A stretch of DNA of 64,000 nucleotides, taken from the NCBI RefSeq assembly GCF_010550675.1, contig NZ_JAAGOA010000008.1, positions 204,034-268,033 on the forward strand, in the 5' to 3' direction. The position numbers and the translations under genes were made by a program. Source of the DNA: Phytoactinopolyspora halotolerans. Lineage in GTDB: Bacteria; Actinomycetota; Actinomycetes; Jiangellales; Jiangellaceae. Below are positions 25,954-35,689 of this stretch, piece after piece (within the stretch, counting starts at the first letter, position 1; each line of letters opens with the position of its first letter). The notes below the pieces were generated by a model. It was not told the DNA's origin, did no database searches, and saw only the letters and a program-made list of their open reading frames with translations.

Positions 25954-25991
25954 GTACCGCTTTTGGCCCCTGTGGGGGCCGCTTCCGGTAC
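25954..25991 (-). promoter_or_regulatory. Intercistronic hairpin between paaB and paaC
   Basis: GGCCCC and GGGGCC (25965-25970, 25975-25980) close a four-base loop, and an outer pair GTACCG/CGGTAC (25954-25959, 25986-25991) extends it across a small internal loop. As it lies inside an operon it may set RNA stability or the ratio of PaaAB to PaaCDE. Confidence 0.45.
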
Positions 25992-26031
25992 ATGATCTTG
26001 ATCGTGTGCCCAGTCATCGCTCCGCCACCGC

Positions 26032-26322
26032 CTACATGTGCGGGACGTTGTCGGGAATGTCATAGAACGTCGGATGCCGGTACACCTTGTCGGCCGACGG
26101 CGCGAAGAACGGATCCTTCTCATCCGGGCTCGACGCGGTGATGTCCGCCGACTTCACGACCCAGATGCTCACGCCCTCGTTACGCCGGGTGAACAGGTCG
26201 CGCGCCCGGCGTAGCGCCATCTCGCCGTCCGCAGCGTGCAACGAACCCACGTGCACGTGGTTCAGGCCGCGCTTGCTGCGCACGAACACCTCGTACAGGG
26301 GCCACTCACCCTGCGCGCACAT
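26032..26322 (-). CDS. paaB: 1,2-phenylacetyl-CoA epoxidase subunit PaaB
   Basis: Small subunit bridging the epoxidase complex, 96 residues as in other bacteria. Conserved sequence WPLYEVFVRSKRGLNHVHVG, then ARDLFTRRNEGVSIWVVK and VYRHPTFYDIP. The start at ATG 26322 is chosen because a GGGAAGGG site lies at the right distance and the protein then aligns with known PaaB; ATG at 26352 would add ten residues. Lies 45 bases after paaA. Confidence 0.92.
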   Translation of the reverse strand: MCAQGEWPLYEVFVRSKRGLNHVHVGSLHAADGEMALRRARDLFTRRNEGVSIWVVKSADITASSPDEKDPFFAPSADKVYRHPTFYDIPDNVPHM

Positions 26323-26367
26323 CTCATCCATCCCTTCCCGGAGCATGATCATCGAGTCTTACCGGTG

Positions 26368-27348
26368 TCATAGCCCCTGCGATCCTCGATGATCATGGGA
26401 GGTGTCGCTGTGTTTGGCGGCGTAGGCCGTGGCGGCCCCGCGGACCCACGCGCCGTCGTCGTGTGCGCGGCGTCGCTGAGCCACCCGCTGGGCGTTGCAC
26501 GGCCCGTCGCCGGAGACGACACGTTTGAACTCGTCCCAGTCGATCTCGCCGAAGTCGTAGTGCCCGCGCTCGGGATTCCACGCCAGTTCGGGATCCGGCA
26601 ACGTGACGCCGAGCGCTTCGGCCTGCGGCACGGTCATGTCCACGAACCGCTGCCGCAGCTCGTCGTTGGTGTGTCGCTTCACCTTCCACGCCATGGACTG
26701 CGCCGTGTTCGGCGAATCGTGATCGGGCGGGCCGAACATCATCAGCGACGGCCACCACCACCGGTCGGTCGCGTCCTGCACCATCCGGCGCTGCGCCTCG
26801 GTGCCGCGCCGCATCATCGTCATCAGCAGCTCGTAGCCCTGGCGCTGGTGGAACGACTCCTCCTTGCAGATACGCACCATCCCCCGCGCGTACGGGCCGT
26901 ACGAGCTGCGGCACAGCGGAACCTGGTTGCAGATCGCCGCACCGTCCACCAGCCAGCCGATCACGCCGACGTCGGCGAAGCTCAGCGTCGGATAGTTGAA
27001 GATCGACGAGTACTTCTGCCGGCCCTCGATCAGTTTCCGCGTCAGGTCGGCCCGGTCGGCGCCCAGCGTCTCCGCAGCCGAGTACAGGTACAGGCCGTGG
27101 CCGGCCTCGTCCTGCACCTTGGCCAGCAGGATCGCCTTGCGTCGCAGCGACGGAGCACGTGTGATCCAGTTGCCCTCCGGCTGCATGCCGATGATCTCCG
27201 AGTGCGCGTGCTGCGCCACCTGCCGGATCAGCGTCTTGCGATAGCCCTCAGGCATCCAATCCCGCGGCTCGATCCGCTGATCACGGTCGATCGTGCGCTG
27301 GAAGTGCTCCTCCAGCTCCGGCGTCGCTGCTTCCGTGTCAGCCGTCAT
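26368..27348 (-). CDS. paaA: 1,2-phenylacetyl-CoA epoxidase catalytic subunit PaaA
   Basis: Di-iron oxygenase that epoxidises the ring of phenylacetyl-CoA; 326 residues. Carboxylate-bridged iron motifs are visible: [18 protein letters not shown] (with the EAGH typical of PaaA) and [17 protein letters not shown] (ExxH). The [12 protein letters not shown] and WMPEGY region is family-specific. It overlaps the end of paaZ by 11 bases. Core of the aerobic phenylacetate pathway. Confidence 0.94.
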   Translation of the reverse strand: MTADTEAATPELEEHFQRTIDRDQRIEPRDWMPEGYRKTLIRQVAQHAHSEIIGMQPEGNWITRAPSLRRKAILLAKVQDEAGHGLYLYSAAETLGADRADLTRKLIEGRQKYSSIFNYPTLSFADVGVIGWLVDGAAICNQVPLCRSSYGPYARGMVRICKEESFHQRQGYELLMTMMRRGTEAQRRMVQDATDRWWWPSLMMFGPPDHDSPNTAQSMAWKVKRHTNDELRQRFVDMTVPQAEALGVTLPDPELAWNPERGHYDFGEIDWDEFKRVVSGDGPCNAQRVAQRRRAHDDGAWVRGAATAYAAKHSDTSHDHRGSQGL

Positions 27349-29389
27349 CGGAATTCCCCACTTCCCCCTTGGCGACGAGGGTGAGGACGTCGTAGGTCGC
27401 CACCGGCTCGCCGTCCTGGTTCGTCACGTCCGCGTCCCAGCGCACCTCGCCATAGTCCGCGTCGACACGGGGCGTGATCTGCTTCGCCGTCAGCGTCACG
27501 GTCAGCTCGTCGCCCGGATTGACCGGCGTCAGGAAGCGCAGATTCTCCAGCCCGTAGTTCGCCAGCACCGGGCCGGGAGCGGGATCGACGAAGAGGCCGG
27601 CCGCGAGCGACACCACCAGATACCCATGAGCGACGATGCCCTCGAAGAACGGATTCGCCGCCGCGGCCGCCTCGTCGGTGTGCGCGTAGAACCGGTCCCC
27701 AGTGAACTCGGCGAAATGATCGATATCCTCGCGGGTCACCGTGCGCGGGCCGGCGACGACGGTGTCGCCCACCCGCAACTCGGCCAGCGACTTGCGGAAC
27801 GGGTGTACGGACTCGTCGGCCCGCGGCGCACCCGTCACCCACCGGTTGGTGACGCCGGCCAGCACCTTCGGCGACGCCTGGACCGCGGTGCGCTGCATGT
27901 GTTGGAACACGCCGCGCATGCCGCCCATCTCCTCGCCACCCCCGGCGCGGCCGGGGCCGCCGTGCACCAGGGTCGGCAGCGGCGAGCCGTGTCCGGTCGA
28001 CTCCTTGGCGTTCTCCGCGTCCAGCACCAGCACGCGTCCGTGCCACGGCGCGACCCCGACCACCACGTCGCGGGCGAAGTCGGCGTCCCCGGTCACCACC
28101 GAGCCGACAAGGCTGCCGGCACCCCGCGCCGCCAGCTCCACCACCTCTGGCGTCGACGTATACGGGAGCAGTGTGGAGACGGGCCCGAACGCCTCCACCT
28201 GATGCGGTTCGGCCCGATCCACGTCGTCGGCGCGGAGCAGGACGGGCGAGACGAACGCGCCGCGCTCGGCGTCGGCGTCCACCAGGTCCACCCGCTCCGG
28301 ATCCCCGAACACCACGTGTGCGGCGTCCGTCAGCGCCTTCAGCGACCGCCGCACCTCCTCGCGCTGCTCCAGGCTCGCCAATGCGCCCATTCGCACGTCC
28401 GGGTTCCTCGGATCACCGACCGCGACCTTGGCCAGCCGGTCCGTCGCGGCCTCGGCGACGTCGTCGAGGCGTTCGGCTGGGACGAACGCGCGCCGGATGG
28501 CGGTGCATTTCTGGCCCGCCTTCACGGTCATCTCGGTGACGAGCTGCTTGACGAAGAGGTCGAACTCGGTGGTTCCTGGCACGGCGTCCGGCCCGAGCAC
28601 GGAGAGGTTGAGCGAGTCGGCCTCGGCGTTGAACCGGACCGCGTTGCGGACGACGGCGGGATGGGTGCGCAGCCGCTGTGCCGTCGACGCGGACCCGGTG
28701 AACGACACCAGGTCCTGATCGGTGAGATGGTCGAGAAGGTCGCCGGCGCTGCCACAGACCAGCTGCACCGATCCCTCGGGCAGCAGCCCCGACTCGACGA
28801 TCAGCTCGACCAGGCGCTGGGTCAGGTATGCGGTCTGGCTCGCGGGCTTGATCAGGGTGGCGACCCCGGCCAGGAACGCCGGCGCCAGCTTCTCCAACGG
28901 TCCCCACACGGGGAAGTTGAACGCGTTGATCTGGACGGCCACGCCGCGCGCCGGTGTCAGGATGTGCTGACCGACGAACGTGCCACCCTTACCCAAGGGC
29001 TCGACCGACCCCTCGACGTAGACGGTGTCGTTCGGCAGCTCGCGCCGGCCCTTGCTGCCGTACGAGAAGAGCACGCCGATGCCGCCGTCCACATCGAACC
29101 TGGCGTCGTAGAGCGTGGCTCCGGAGCGGTGCGAGAGCGCGTAGAGCTCGTCCCGGTGCTCGCGGAGATGGACTGCGAGGTGCTTGAGCATCAGCGCCCG
29201 CTCGTGGAAGGTCAGCCCTCGTGTGGCCGGTCCGCCCACCTGCCGGCCGTATTCCAGCACCGCGGCCATGTCGATGCCGGCCGAGGAGATGCGCGCCACT
29301 TCGTCTCCGGTCACCGCATCGTGCAACGGTGCACCCTCCTGCACGGGCGCACGCCACTCGCCCCCGACGTAGCTCGGCAGTACGGTCAT
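27338..29389 (-). CDS. paaZ: Bifunctional ring-opening enzyme PaaZ (oxepin-CoA hydrolase / aldehyde dehydrogenase)
   Basis: Hydrolyses oxepin-CoA and oxidises the resulting semialdehyde. About 683 residues with two domains: an N-terminal aldehyde dehydrogenase (residues ~5-520, [20 protein letters not shown] and the catalytic Cys in [10 protein letters not shown]) and a C-terminal MaoC-like hydratase (~540-680, [20 protein letters not shown]). ATG at 29389 is set by the AAGGAGG site; an upstream ATG at 29422 lacks one. First gene of paaZABCDE, divergent from paaG across a putative PaaR operator. Confidence 0.93.
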   Translation of the reverse strand: MTVLPSYVGGEWRAPVQEGAPLHDAVTGDEVARISSAGIDMAAVLEYGRQVGGPATRGLTFHERALMLKHLAVHLREHRDELYALSHRSGATLYDARFDVDGGIGVLFSYGSKGRRELPNDTVYVEGSVEPLGKGGTFVGQHILTPARGVAVQINAFNFPVWGPLEKLAPAFLAGVATLIKPASQTAYLTQRLVELIVESGLLPEGSVQLVCGSAGDLLDHLTDQDLVSFTGSASTAQRLRTHPAVVRNAVRFNAEADSLNLSVLGPDAVPGTTEFDLFVKQLVTEMTVKAGQKCTAIRRAFVPAERLDDVAEAATDRLAKVAVGDPRNPDVRMGALASLEQREEVRRSLKALTDAAHVVFGDPERVDLVDADAERGAFVSPVLLRADDVDRAEPHQVEAFGPVSTLLPYTSTPEVVELAARGAGSLVGSVVTGDADFARDVVVGVAPWHGRVLVLDAENAKESTGHGSPLPTLVHGGPGRAGGGEEMGGMRGVFQHMQRTAVQASPKVLAGVTNRWVTGAPRADESVHPFRKSLAELRVGDTVVAGPRTVTREDIDHFAEFTGDRFYAHTDEAAAAANPFFEGIVAHGYLVVSLAAGLFVDPAPGPVLANYGLENLRFLTPVNPGDELTVTLTAKQITPRVDADYGEVRWDADVTNQDGEPVATYDVLTLVAKGEVGNSDDG

Positions 29390-29437
29390 CGGCCGACCTC
29401 CTTGTCGCTCGTCCCTTGCCATGGTAGCGAATTACCA

Positions 29438-29451
29438 ACCGAACGTTCAGG
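29438..29451. promoter_or_regulatory. Putative PaaR operator, paaZ/paaG divergent region
   Basis: ACCGAACGTTCAGG, a near-palindrome matching ACCGTCCATTCGGT at 33222-33235. Typical of TetR-type PaaR sites in paa loci. It sits between the paaZ and paaG starts. Confidence 0.6.
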
Positions 29452-29472
29452 AAGTGATGCTAACGTACGGCC

Positions 29473-30276
29473 ATGGTGAACGGAAGCGCTGATGAATCGG
29501 TCCTTCTGACCCGGGACGGGGCGGTCGCAACGGTCACGCTGAACCGCCCGGACCGTGGCAACGGGCTGACCAACCGGATGAAAGACGCGCTCAGAGAGGC
29601 GCTGCAGGAGACCGCCGAAGACGCCGCCATCCGCGCCGTGGTGCTCACCGGCGCGGGCCGCTCATTCTGCGTCGGACAGGACCTGGTCGAGCATGCCGAG
29701 GCACTCGAGCACGACCTGTCCACTGCACTGGCCACGGTGGAACGGCACTACAACCCGATCGTCACCTCGTTGACCACCATGGCCAAGCCCGTCATCGCCG
29801 CGATCAACGGCGCCTGTGTCGGAGCCGGCCTGGGCTTCGCCCTGGCCTGCGACGTCCGGATCGCCTCGGACGCGGCCAAGTTCGGCACCGCTTTCACCGG
29901 CATCGGGCTGACCTGCGACTCCGGACTCTCCGCGACGCTGGCGCGCGCCGTCGGCACCGCACGAGCGAGCGAACTCATCATGTTGAATGAGACGTTCACC
30001 GCTGCGGAAGCCCATGAGTGGGGGCTGGTAGGCCGCGTCGTCCCGTCTGACGAGCTCACCCACGCCACCACGGAACTCGCGACACGGCTCGCGGCCGGTC
30101 CGACGCTGGCGTACGCGGAGGCCAAGCGGGCGATCACGGGGGCCTGGCCGGCTCCACTCGGCGACGTACTGAAGGCGGAGGCCGCCGCGCAGAACCGGCT
30201 CGGGCTCACCCGCGATCACCGCAACGCCGTGCAGGCATTCCTGGCCAAGGAGAAGCCCACCTTCACCGGCGAATAG
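29473..30276 (+). CDS. paaG: PaaG-like 1,2-epoxyphenylacetyl-CoA isomerase (crotonase family)
   Basis: Crotonase-fold enzyme of 267 residues expected to isomerise ring-1,2-epoxyphenylacetyl-CoA to oxepin-CoA. The oxyanion-hole segments are AGRSFCVGQDL and NGACVGAGLGFALACD. Instead of the second catalytic glutamate of hydratases, it carries D149 in GLTCDSGL, matching the Asp of PaaG. The end (VQAFLAKEKPTFTGE) also matches PaaG. PaaF, the hydratase, is therefore not this gene. ATG at 29473 has only a weak ribosome site. Divergent from paaZ. Confidence 0.82.
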   Translation: MVNGSADESVLLTRDGAVATVTLNRPDRGNGLTNRMKDALREALQETAEDAAIRAVVLTGAGRSFCVGQDLVEHAEALEHDLSTALATVERHYNPIVTSLTTMAKPVIAAINGACVGAGLGFALACDVRIASDAAKFGTAFTGIGLTCDSGLSATLARAVGTARASELIMLNETFTAAEAHEWGLVGRVVPSDELTHATTELATRLAAGPTLAYAEAKRAITGAWPAPLGDVLKAEAAAQNRLGLTRDHRNAVQAFLAKEKPTFTGE

Positions 30277-30302
30277 CGCAGTCCGCGGCGCGCTCGAAGC
30301 GA

Positions 30303-30908
30303 TCAGCTCCGCGACGCGAACCACGGTTCGCGCAGGTCGAGATAGCGGATGTCCTCGATCAACGCCGTCTCCTCGTCGAGGAGGCGGCGCGCTTCCTCTC
30401 CGAGTTCCTTGCGCTCGCCTTCCCGCGCCTCCGCCTCGCTGGTGAAGGCCACGGTCTCGGTCACGATGCCCTCGTCGTCGATGGCGACGGTCGCGCCGAT
30501 GATCTCCGGGCGCTCACGCGCAAGGACGGACGCCGACTCTTCGGTCAAGGCGAACAGCCGGTCGCGGTCGCGCACCCTTCCTTGCAGCACCTGGACGAAT
30601 CCTGCCTGGTCCGAGCCGCCCTCGAGCAGCGTTGCGACATCCGTGCAGTCACGGAACGTCACCTCGCTGTCGAAGGACCGTGCAGCCTCCCGCCACCACG
30701 CGTCCTGCTCCGGCCGCTGGCTGTTGTGCCGTGCGGCTTCTTCCGATTCGAAGCGGACCACTCCGACGAACAATCCGTCGTCGGTGATGCCGTAGGTCGC
30801 GCCGAGCCAGCCGTCCGCGCCTGGGGCCAGTTCTTCCCGCCACGCGTCCATCGCTGCTCGCAATGCTTGCTCGGAACCCACGCGACCTTCGATGACTTGG
30901 ACGTACAT
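30303..30908 (-). CDS. Protein with two ABM-like ferredoxin-fold domains
   Basis: Protein of 201 residues made of two similar halves. Residues ~1-95 begin MYVQVIEGRVGSEQALRAA and residues ~105-200 begin with FVQVLQGRVRDRDRLFALT. Each looks like a dimeric alpha-beta barrel of the antibiotic-biosynthesis-monooxygenase (ABM) type, so the chain may be a fused dimer. Function unknown: such folds serve as small monooxygenases, ligand binders or regulators. ATG at 30908 follows GAGGGGG; longer frames upstream are spurious. It lies between paaG and paaH but shows no overlap with either, so a paa role is only a possibility. Confidence 0.65.
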   Translation of the reverse strand: MYVQVIEGRVGSEQALRAAMDAWREELAPGADGWLGATYGITDDGLFVGVVRFESEEAARHNSQRPEQDAWWREAARSFDSEVTFRDCTDVATLLEGGSDQAGFVQVLQGRVRDRDRLFALTEESASVLARERPEIIGATVAIDDEGIVTETVAFTSEAEAREGERKELGEEARRLLDEETALIEDIRYLDLREPWFASRS

Positions 30909-31068
30909 GACGACCCCCTCGAAGCCGTCCCTGGACCCCCCGACGACGCCCGCGAAGGGACGGCGATGCGATTCAGGGTACGCCTGCGACACACACCGGT
31001 CGAGACTTCGCCGGTAGCATCGCACGCTCGGCACGATCCCGAGAGCGCTCCGGGGCATACGGAGACGT

Positions 31069-31920
31069 TCAGTCCCAGTGGTAGAAGCCGTGCCCGGCCT
31101 TCTTACCCAGCTCGCCTCGCGCCACCTTGTCGCGGAGCAGTTGCGGCGGAGCGAACCGCTCACCGAGCTTCACGTGCAGGTATTCCGCGACCGCGAGCCG
31201 CACGTCCAGGCCCACCAGATCGGTCAACCGCAGCGGCCCCATCGGATGCCGGTAGCCCAGCTCCATGGCGTGGTCGATCGCCGCGGCGTCGGCCACGCCC
31301 TCCTCCAGCATCCGGATCGCTTCCAGACCGAGCGTGACGCCCAGCCGGCTGGTGGCGAATCCGGGCGAATCCCGCACCACGACGTCGGTCTTGCCGAGGG
31401 AGCGCACCCACTGTACCGCGAGATCGCGCACGTCGTCCCTGGTCTGCCTGGCACACACGATCTCGACCAGCTTGGACGCGGGCACCGGGTTGAAGAAATG
31501 CAAACCGAGAAATCGCTCCGGCAGCTCCAGAGCGCTCCCTAGTTCGGCTATCGAGAGCGAACTCGTGTTGCTGGCCAGGACCGCACCCGCCGGCAGCGCC
31601 TTCTCCGCGGCAGCGAGGATCGCCACCTTCAACTCCGGTTTCTCCGGCACCGCCTCCACGACGAGCTGCACGGTGGATGGGATCCCGTCGATCTGCGTGA
31701 TCAGGTGGATGCGCTGCATCACCGCCTCCGCCGGTACCGGCAGTTTGCCTCGCTCGGCCGTGCGTGCCAGCCCCGCGGCGATCCGGTCGCGGGCCGCCTC
31801 CGCCGCCGCTCCGTCGCTCTCGACGACCGTGACCTCGGCGCCTACGGTCGCGTAGACCTGCGCGATTCCCGCCCCCATGGTGCCGCCGCCGATCACCGCC
31901 ACCCGTTCCAGAACTGTCAT
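31069..31920 (-). CDS. paaH: 3-hydroxyacyl-CoA dehydrogenase PaaH
   Basis: NAD-dependent oxidation of 3-hydroxyadipyl-CoA to 3-oxoadipyl-CoA; 283 residues. N-terminal Rossmann motif [19 protein letters not shown], then ASNTSSLSI and [17 protein letters not shown] with the catalytic His. The C-terminal helical domain contains [19 protein letters not shown] at 31920 gives the family N-terminus; GTG at 31950, overlapping the paaJ stop, would add ten residues and couple translation. Directly downstream of the thiolase. Confidence 0.9.
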   Translation of the reverse strand: MTVLERVAVIGGGTMGAGIAQVYATVGAEVTVVESDGAAAEAARDRIAAGLARTAERGKLPVPAEAVMQRIHLITQIDGIPSTVQLVVEAVPEKPELKVAILAAAEKALPAGAVLASNTSSLSIAELGSALELPERFLGLHFFNPVPASKLVEIVCARQTRDDVRDLAVQWVRSLGKTDVVVRDSPGFATSRLGVTLGLEAIRMLEEGVADAAAIDHAMELGYRHPMGPLRLTDLVGLDVRLAVAEYLHVKLGERFAPPQLLRDKVARGELGKKAGHGFYHWD

Positions 31921-31946
31921 GTGCGCCGCACCGTCCCCCTCCACCG

Positions 31947-33167
31947 TCACACCGCCTCGATCAGCAGCGATACACCCTGGCCGACGCCGACGCAGAGCGT
32001 GGCCAGTCCGCGCCGGGCGCGCTCACGCTCCATCCGACCTAGCAGCGTCACCAGGATCCGCGCCCCCGAGCAGCCGAGCGGATGCCCGAGGGCGATCGCC
32101 CCACCGTCCGCGTTGACCCGCTCCTCGTCCAGTTTGAGCCGCCGGATCACGGCCAGGCTCTGCGCGGCGAACGCCTCGTTCAGTTCGACCGCATCCACGT
32201 CGTCCGCCGTCAGACCGTGGCGCGCGAGCAGCTTCTGCGTCGCCGGCACCGGCCCCAGACCCATCAGATGAGGAGCGACGCCCGCCGACGCCGCCCCCAC
32301 CACCCGCGCCCGCGGCGTCAGGCCGTGCCGCCGGACGGCGTCCTCTCCCGCCAGCACCAACGCCGCCGCACCGTCGGCGAGCGACGACGACGAACCTGCG
32401 GTGACGATGCCGCCGTCGCGGAAGACCGGGCGCAGCCGGGCGAGCTTCTCCGCCGTGGTGTCCCGGCGCGGCCCCTCGTCGACGCTGACCGCGCCGTCCT
32501 TGACCGGGACCGGCACCATCTCGGACTCGAATCGGCCGGCGTCGGTCGCGGCGACGGCGCGCTGGTGGCTGCGCAGCGCGAACTCGTCGCACTCGGCTCT
32601 GCCGATCCCGTCGAGGGCGGCGACCTCCTCCGCCGTCTCGCCCATCGAGAGGGTGATCTTCCGCGTGTCCGGCCCGGACGATGGCGGGACCGTTCCGTCG
32701 TGCTCGGCGAAGCGCGGGTTGGTGAACCGCCATCCCAGCGACGTGTCGCTGACCTCGCCCGGCCGGGCCCATGGCGTGCCGGGTTTGGCCATCACCCACG
32801 GCGCCCGCGTCATCGATTCGACGCCGCCGGCGACGACGACGTCCGCCTCGCCGGTCCGGATGCTCTGCGCGGCGGAGGCGACCGCCGTGAGCCCGCTGGC
32901 ACACAACCGGTTCACGGTGTAGCCGGGGGTCTCGTCCGGGAGTCCGCCTAGCAGGACCGCCATCCGCGCCACGTTGCGGTTGTCCTCGCCCGCCTGGTTC
33001 GCCGCACCGAGGATGACCTCGTCCAGCGCGTCACCGGGAACGCCCGCACGTTCGACGACGGCGCCAACGGTCAGCGCCGCGAGATCGTCCGGCCGCACGC
33101 CGGCCAACGCTCCGCCATACCGCCCCTGCGGCGTACGGAGACCATCGATGATGAACACCTCGGACAC
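31947..33167 (-). CDS. paaJ: 3-oxoadipyl-CoA thiolase PaaJ
   Basis: Cleaves 3-oxoadipyl-CoA to succinyl-CoA and acetyl-CoA; 406 residues. Acyl-accepting C89 in [12 protein letters not shown], the His of [24 protein letters not shown] and the second Cys in LCVGVGQG. It matches PcaF/PaaJ type thiolases in [10 protein letters not shown] and length. GTG start. Transcribed with paaH and divergent from paaI across a putative PaaR site. Confidence 0.9.
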   Translation of the reverse strand: MSEVFIIDGLRTPQGRYGGALAGVRPDDLAALTVGAVVERAGVPGDALDEVILGAANQAGEDNRNVARMAVLLGGLPDETPGYTVNRLCASGLTAVASAAQSIRTGEADVVVAGGVESMTRAPWVMAKPGTPWARPGEVSDTSLGWRFTNPRFAEHDGTVPPSSGPDTRKITLSMGETAEEVAALDGIGRAECDEFALRSHQRAVAATDAGRFESEMVPVPVKDGAVSVDEGPRRDTTAEKLARLRPVFRDGGIVTAGSSSSLADGAAALVLAGEDAVRRHGLTPRARVVGAASAGVAPHLMGLGPVPATQKLLARHGLTADDVDAVELNEAFAAQSLAVIRRLKLDEERVNADGGAIALGHPLGCSGARILVTLLGRMERERARRGLATLCVGVGQGVSLLIEAV

Positions 33168-33221
33168 GGCGCCTCCCTTGACATCATCGCGTGCCCTGCT
33201 TTACTTGTCGACACATTATTA

Positions 33222-33235
33222 ACCGTCCATTCGGT
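33222..33235. promoter_or_regulatory. Putative PaaR operator, paaJ/paaI divergent region
   Basis: ACCGTCCATTCGGT, flanked by TTA on the left and TAA on the right, the same plan as 29438-29451. Lies midway between the divergent starts of paaJ and paaI. Confidence 0.65.
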
Positions 33236-33260
33236 CAGTAAGCAAGGCTGGAGGGAGCCA

Positions 33261-33698
33261 GTGCCGCCATCGGCCGAAGACCATCGAAACCCCGCCCGGA
33301 CGATGTTCGACGCGGACTATGCCTCGCAGTCCCTCGGCATCGAACTGGTCGACGTCGGCGCCGGTACGGCGACCACCACCATGACCGTCACCAAGACGAT
33401 GGTGAACGGGCACGACATCGCCCACGGCGGTTACCTGTTCCTCCTGGCGGACACGGCGTTCGCCTGCGCCTGCAACAGCTACGGGCCGACGACGGTCGCC
33501 GCCGGTGCGGAGGTGTCGTTCGTGGCGTCCGCCCGCCTCGACGACCGGCTGACCGCCGTCGCCGGCGAACGCACCCGCTACGGCCGCAACGGCATCTACG
33601 ACGTGACGGTCTACCGGGACACTCCGAGCGGACGAGAGGTCGTCCTCGAATTCCGCGGACGGAGCCGCACCATCCAGCGAGAAGGTGGATCAGCATGA
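33261..33698 (+). CDS. paaI: Hydroxyphenylacetyl-CoA thioesterase PaaI
   Basis: Hot-dog-fold thioesterase of 145 residues that rescues CoA from dead-end intermediates. Family motif: NGHDIAHGGYLFLLADTAFA, with the active-site Asp in the helix, and YGRNGIYDVTVYR near the end. GTG start with GGAGGGAG upstream. Its stop overlaps the paaK start by four bases, so the two are coupled. Confidence 0.9.
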   Translation: MPPSAEDHRNPARTMFDADYASQSLGIELVDVGAGTATTTMTVTKTMVNGHDIAHGGYLFLLADTAFACACNSYGPTTVAAGAEVSFVASARLDDRLTAVAGERTRYGRNGIYDVTVYRDTPSGREVVLEFRGRSRTIQREGGSA

Positions 33699-35032
33699 CG
33701 ATCGCGCACGACGGCGTGCCCTCGAGCCGGCCGACCACGACCTCGACGGATCTGGACACGGCCGAACGGCTGAGCATCGACGAGCTGCGCGCGCTGCAAC
33801 TCGAACGGCTGCAATGGACGCTGCGCCACGCGTATGAGCACGTGCCGCACTACCGGCGCGCGTTCGACGCGGCCGGGGTGCATCCGAGCGACTGCTCGAC
33901 CCTCGACGACCTCGCCCGGTTCCCGTACACCACCAAGGACGATCTGCGGGAGAATTACCCGTTCGGGATGTTCGCGGTACCCCGGGAACAGGTCAGCCGG
34001 ATCCACGCATCGAGCGGCACGACCGGCCGGCCGACCGTCGTCGGGTACACCGCCGCGGACCTCGAGACGTGGGCGAGCGTCGTCGCACGGTCCATCCGCG
34101 CCGCCGGCGGAAGACCCGGGGACATCGTGCACGTCGCCTACGGCTATGGCCTGTTCACCGGCGGGCTCGGCGCGCACTACGGCGCCGAGAAGCTGGGCTG
34201 CACCGTCGTACCCGCGTCCGGAGGCATGACCACTCGGCAGGTGCAGCTGATCAACGACTTCACGCCGACGATCATCATGCTCACCCCGAGTTACATGCTC
34301 ACCTTGCTGGACGAGTTCGAGCGGCAGGGGCTGGACCCGCGGGCGTCGTCGCTCAAGGTCGGCATCTTCGGCGCGGAGCCATGGACCGAGGCCATGCGGG
34401 AGGAGATCGAGGCGCGCGCCGGCATCGACGCGGTGGACATCTACGGGCTCTCCGAGGTGATCGGGCCCGGCGTCTCGCAGGAGTGCATGGAGACCAAGGA
34501 CGGCCTGCACATCTGGGAGGACCACTTCTATCCGGAGATCGTCGACCCGCTCCGCGACACCGTGCGCGCCGACGGCGAGGAGGGCGAGCTGGTCTTCACA
34601 TCACTGACCAAGCAGGCGATGCCGATCGTCCGCTACCGGACCCGCGACCTCACCCGGCTGCTGCCCGGCACCGCCCGGCCGGCATTCCGCCGCATGGAGA
34701 AGGTCACCGGCCGCAGCGACGACATGATCATCGTGCGGGGCGTGAACCTCTTCCCCACACAGATCGAGGAGATCGTGCTGCGTACGGGCGGCCTGACGCC
34801 GCATTTCCAGCTCCAGCTCACCCGCGCGGGACGGATGGACCGGCTGACCGTACAGGTCGAGGCCGAGCCGGACGCATCCGGCGAACGACGGGCCGCCGCG
34901 GCCGCTGACGTCGTCCGCGCGGTCAAGGACGGCATCGGCGTCAGCGTGGAGGTGGACGTCGTCGATCCGGAGACCCTGGAACGTTCGATGGGCAAGTTGC
35001 GGCGCATCAAAGACCTGCGCCGCGCGGACTGA
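33695..35032 (+). CDS. paaK: Phenylacetate-CoA ligase PaaK
   Basis: Activates phenylacetate with ATP and CoA, the entry step of the pathway; 445 residues, cytoplasmic. Adenylate-forming signature HASSGTTGRPTVVGYT, then YGLSEVIGPGVSQEC and YRTRDLTRLLPG. The C-terminal lobe has RSDDMIIVRGVNLFPTQIEE. Length and motifs match PaaK closely. Overlaps paaI and is followed by the TetR gene. Confidence 0.93.
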   Translation: MTIAHDGVPSSRPTTTSTDLDTAERLSIDELRALQLERLQWTLRHAYEHVPHYRRAFDAAGVHPSDCSTLDDLARFPYTTKDDLRENYPFGMFAVPREQVSRIHASSGTTGRPTVVGYTAADLETWASVVARSIRAAGGRPGDIVHVAYGYGLFTGGLGAHYGAEKLGCTVVPASGGMTTRQVQLINDFTPTIIMLTPSYMLTLLDEFERQGLDPRASSLKVGIFGAEPWTEAMREEIEARAGIDAVDIYGLSEVIGPGVSQECMETKDGLHIWEDHFYPEIVDPLRDTVRADGEEGELVFTSLTKQAMPIVRYRTRDLTRLLPGTARPAFRRMEKVTGRSDDMIIVRGVNLFPTQIEEIVLRTGGLTPHFQLQLTRAGRMDRLTVQVEAEPDASGERRAAAAADVVRAVKDGIGVSVEVDVVDPETLERSMGKLRRIKDLRRAD

Positions 35033-35050
35033 GGCGAAACGCCCGACTCG

Positions 35051-35689
35051 ATGGGGATACTGGTGACCATGCCCACTGCACAGCCGCCCACCAAAGCCGT
35101 CCGCCGGGGCCGGCCTGGATACGACCTGGAGTCGCTGCTTCAGGTCGCGACGAGATTGTTCAACGAACGCGGCTACGACGGCACCAGCATGGAGGACCTC
35201 TCCCGCAAGCTCGGCATCACCAAATCGGCCATCTACCACCACGTACCGAGCAAGCAGGAGCTCTTGCGGCTCGCCGTCGATCGGGCGCTCGACGGCCTGT
35301 TCGAGGTGGCGGACCAGGTGGAGGCGATGCCCGGGCGGGCGATCGACCGGCTCGAGCACCTGGTGCGTGGCAGCGTCGGCGTGCTCGTCGACCGGCTCCC
35401 GTACGTGACGCTGCTGCTGCGGGTACGCGGCAACACCAAGGTGGAGCGGGACGCGTTGGCACGTCGCCGGGAGTTCGATCGATTCGTCGCGGAACTGGTC
35501 AAGCAGGCTGAGACGGAGGGCGACATCCGGCCCGACATCGATCCGAACGTCACCGCACGGCTGCTGTTCGGGCTCGTCAACTCGCTGATTGAATGGTACC
35601 GCCCGAGCCGGGGGACGGACGGAGCCGAACTGGCCGATGCGGTCTGCAAGATCACCTTCGACGGTATGCGAGTCCGAAATGGTCGCTGA
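35051..35689 (+). CDS. paaR: TetR family regulator, PaaR-like
   Basis: Repressor of 212 residues. HTH at residues ~25-70 (VATRLFNERGYDGTSMEDLS, ITKSAIYHHVPSKQELL). TetR proteins immediately after paaK are the usual phenylacetyl-CoA sensors in actinobacteria, and two matching palindromes occur in the divergent paa promoter regions. ATG at 35051 or 35069 may be the start; neither has a strong ribosome site. It overlaps the next gene by 11 bases. Confidence 0.8.
   Translation: MGILVTMPTAQPPTKAVRRGRPGYDLESLLQVATRLFNERGYDGTSMEDLSRKLGITKSAIYHHVPSKQELLRLAVDRALDGLFEVADQVEAMPGRAIDRLEHLVRGSVGVLVDRLPYVTLLLRVRGNTKVERDALARRREFDRFVAELVKQAETEGDIRPDIDPNVTARLLFGLVNSLIEWYRPSRGTDGAELADAVCKITFDGMRVRNGR

Noticed and set aside
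27293..29479. 728-codon open frame antisense to paaZ
   Set aside because: paaZ on the other strand has two clear enzyme domains; the antisense frame has no motif and no ribosome site.
29473..30276. Assignment of the crotonase gene as paaF
   Set aside because: The catalytic position carries Asp in GLTCDSGL and the C-terminus matches PaaG; hydratases have Glu there.
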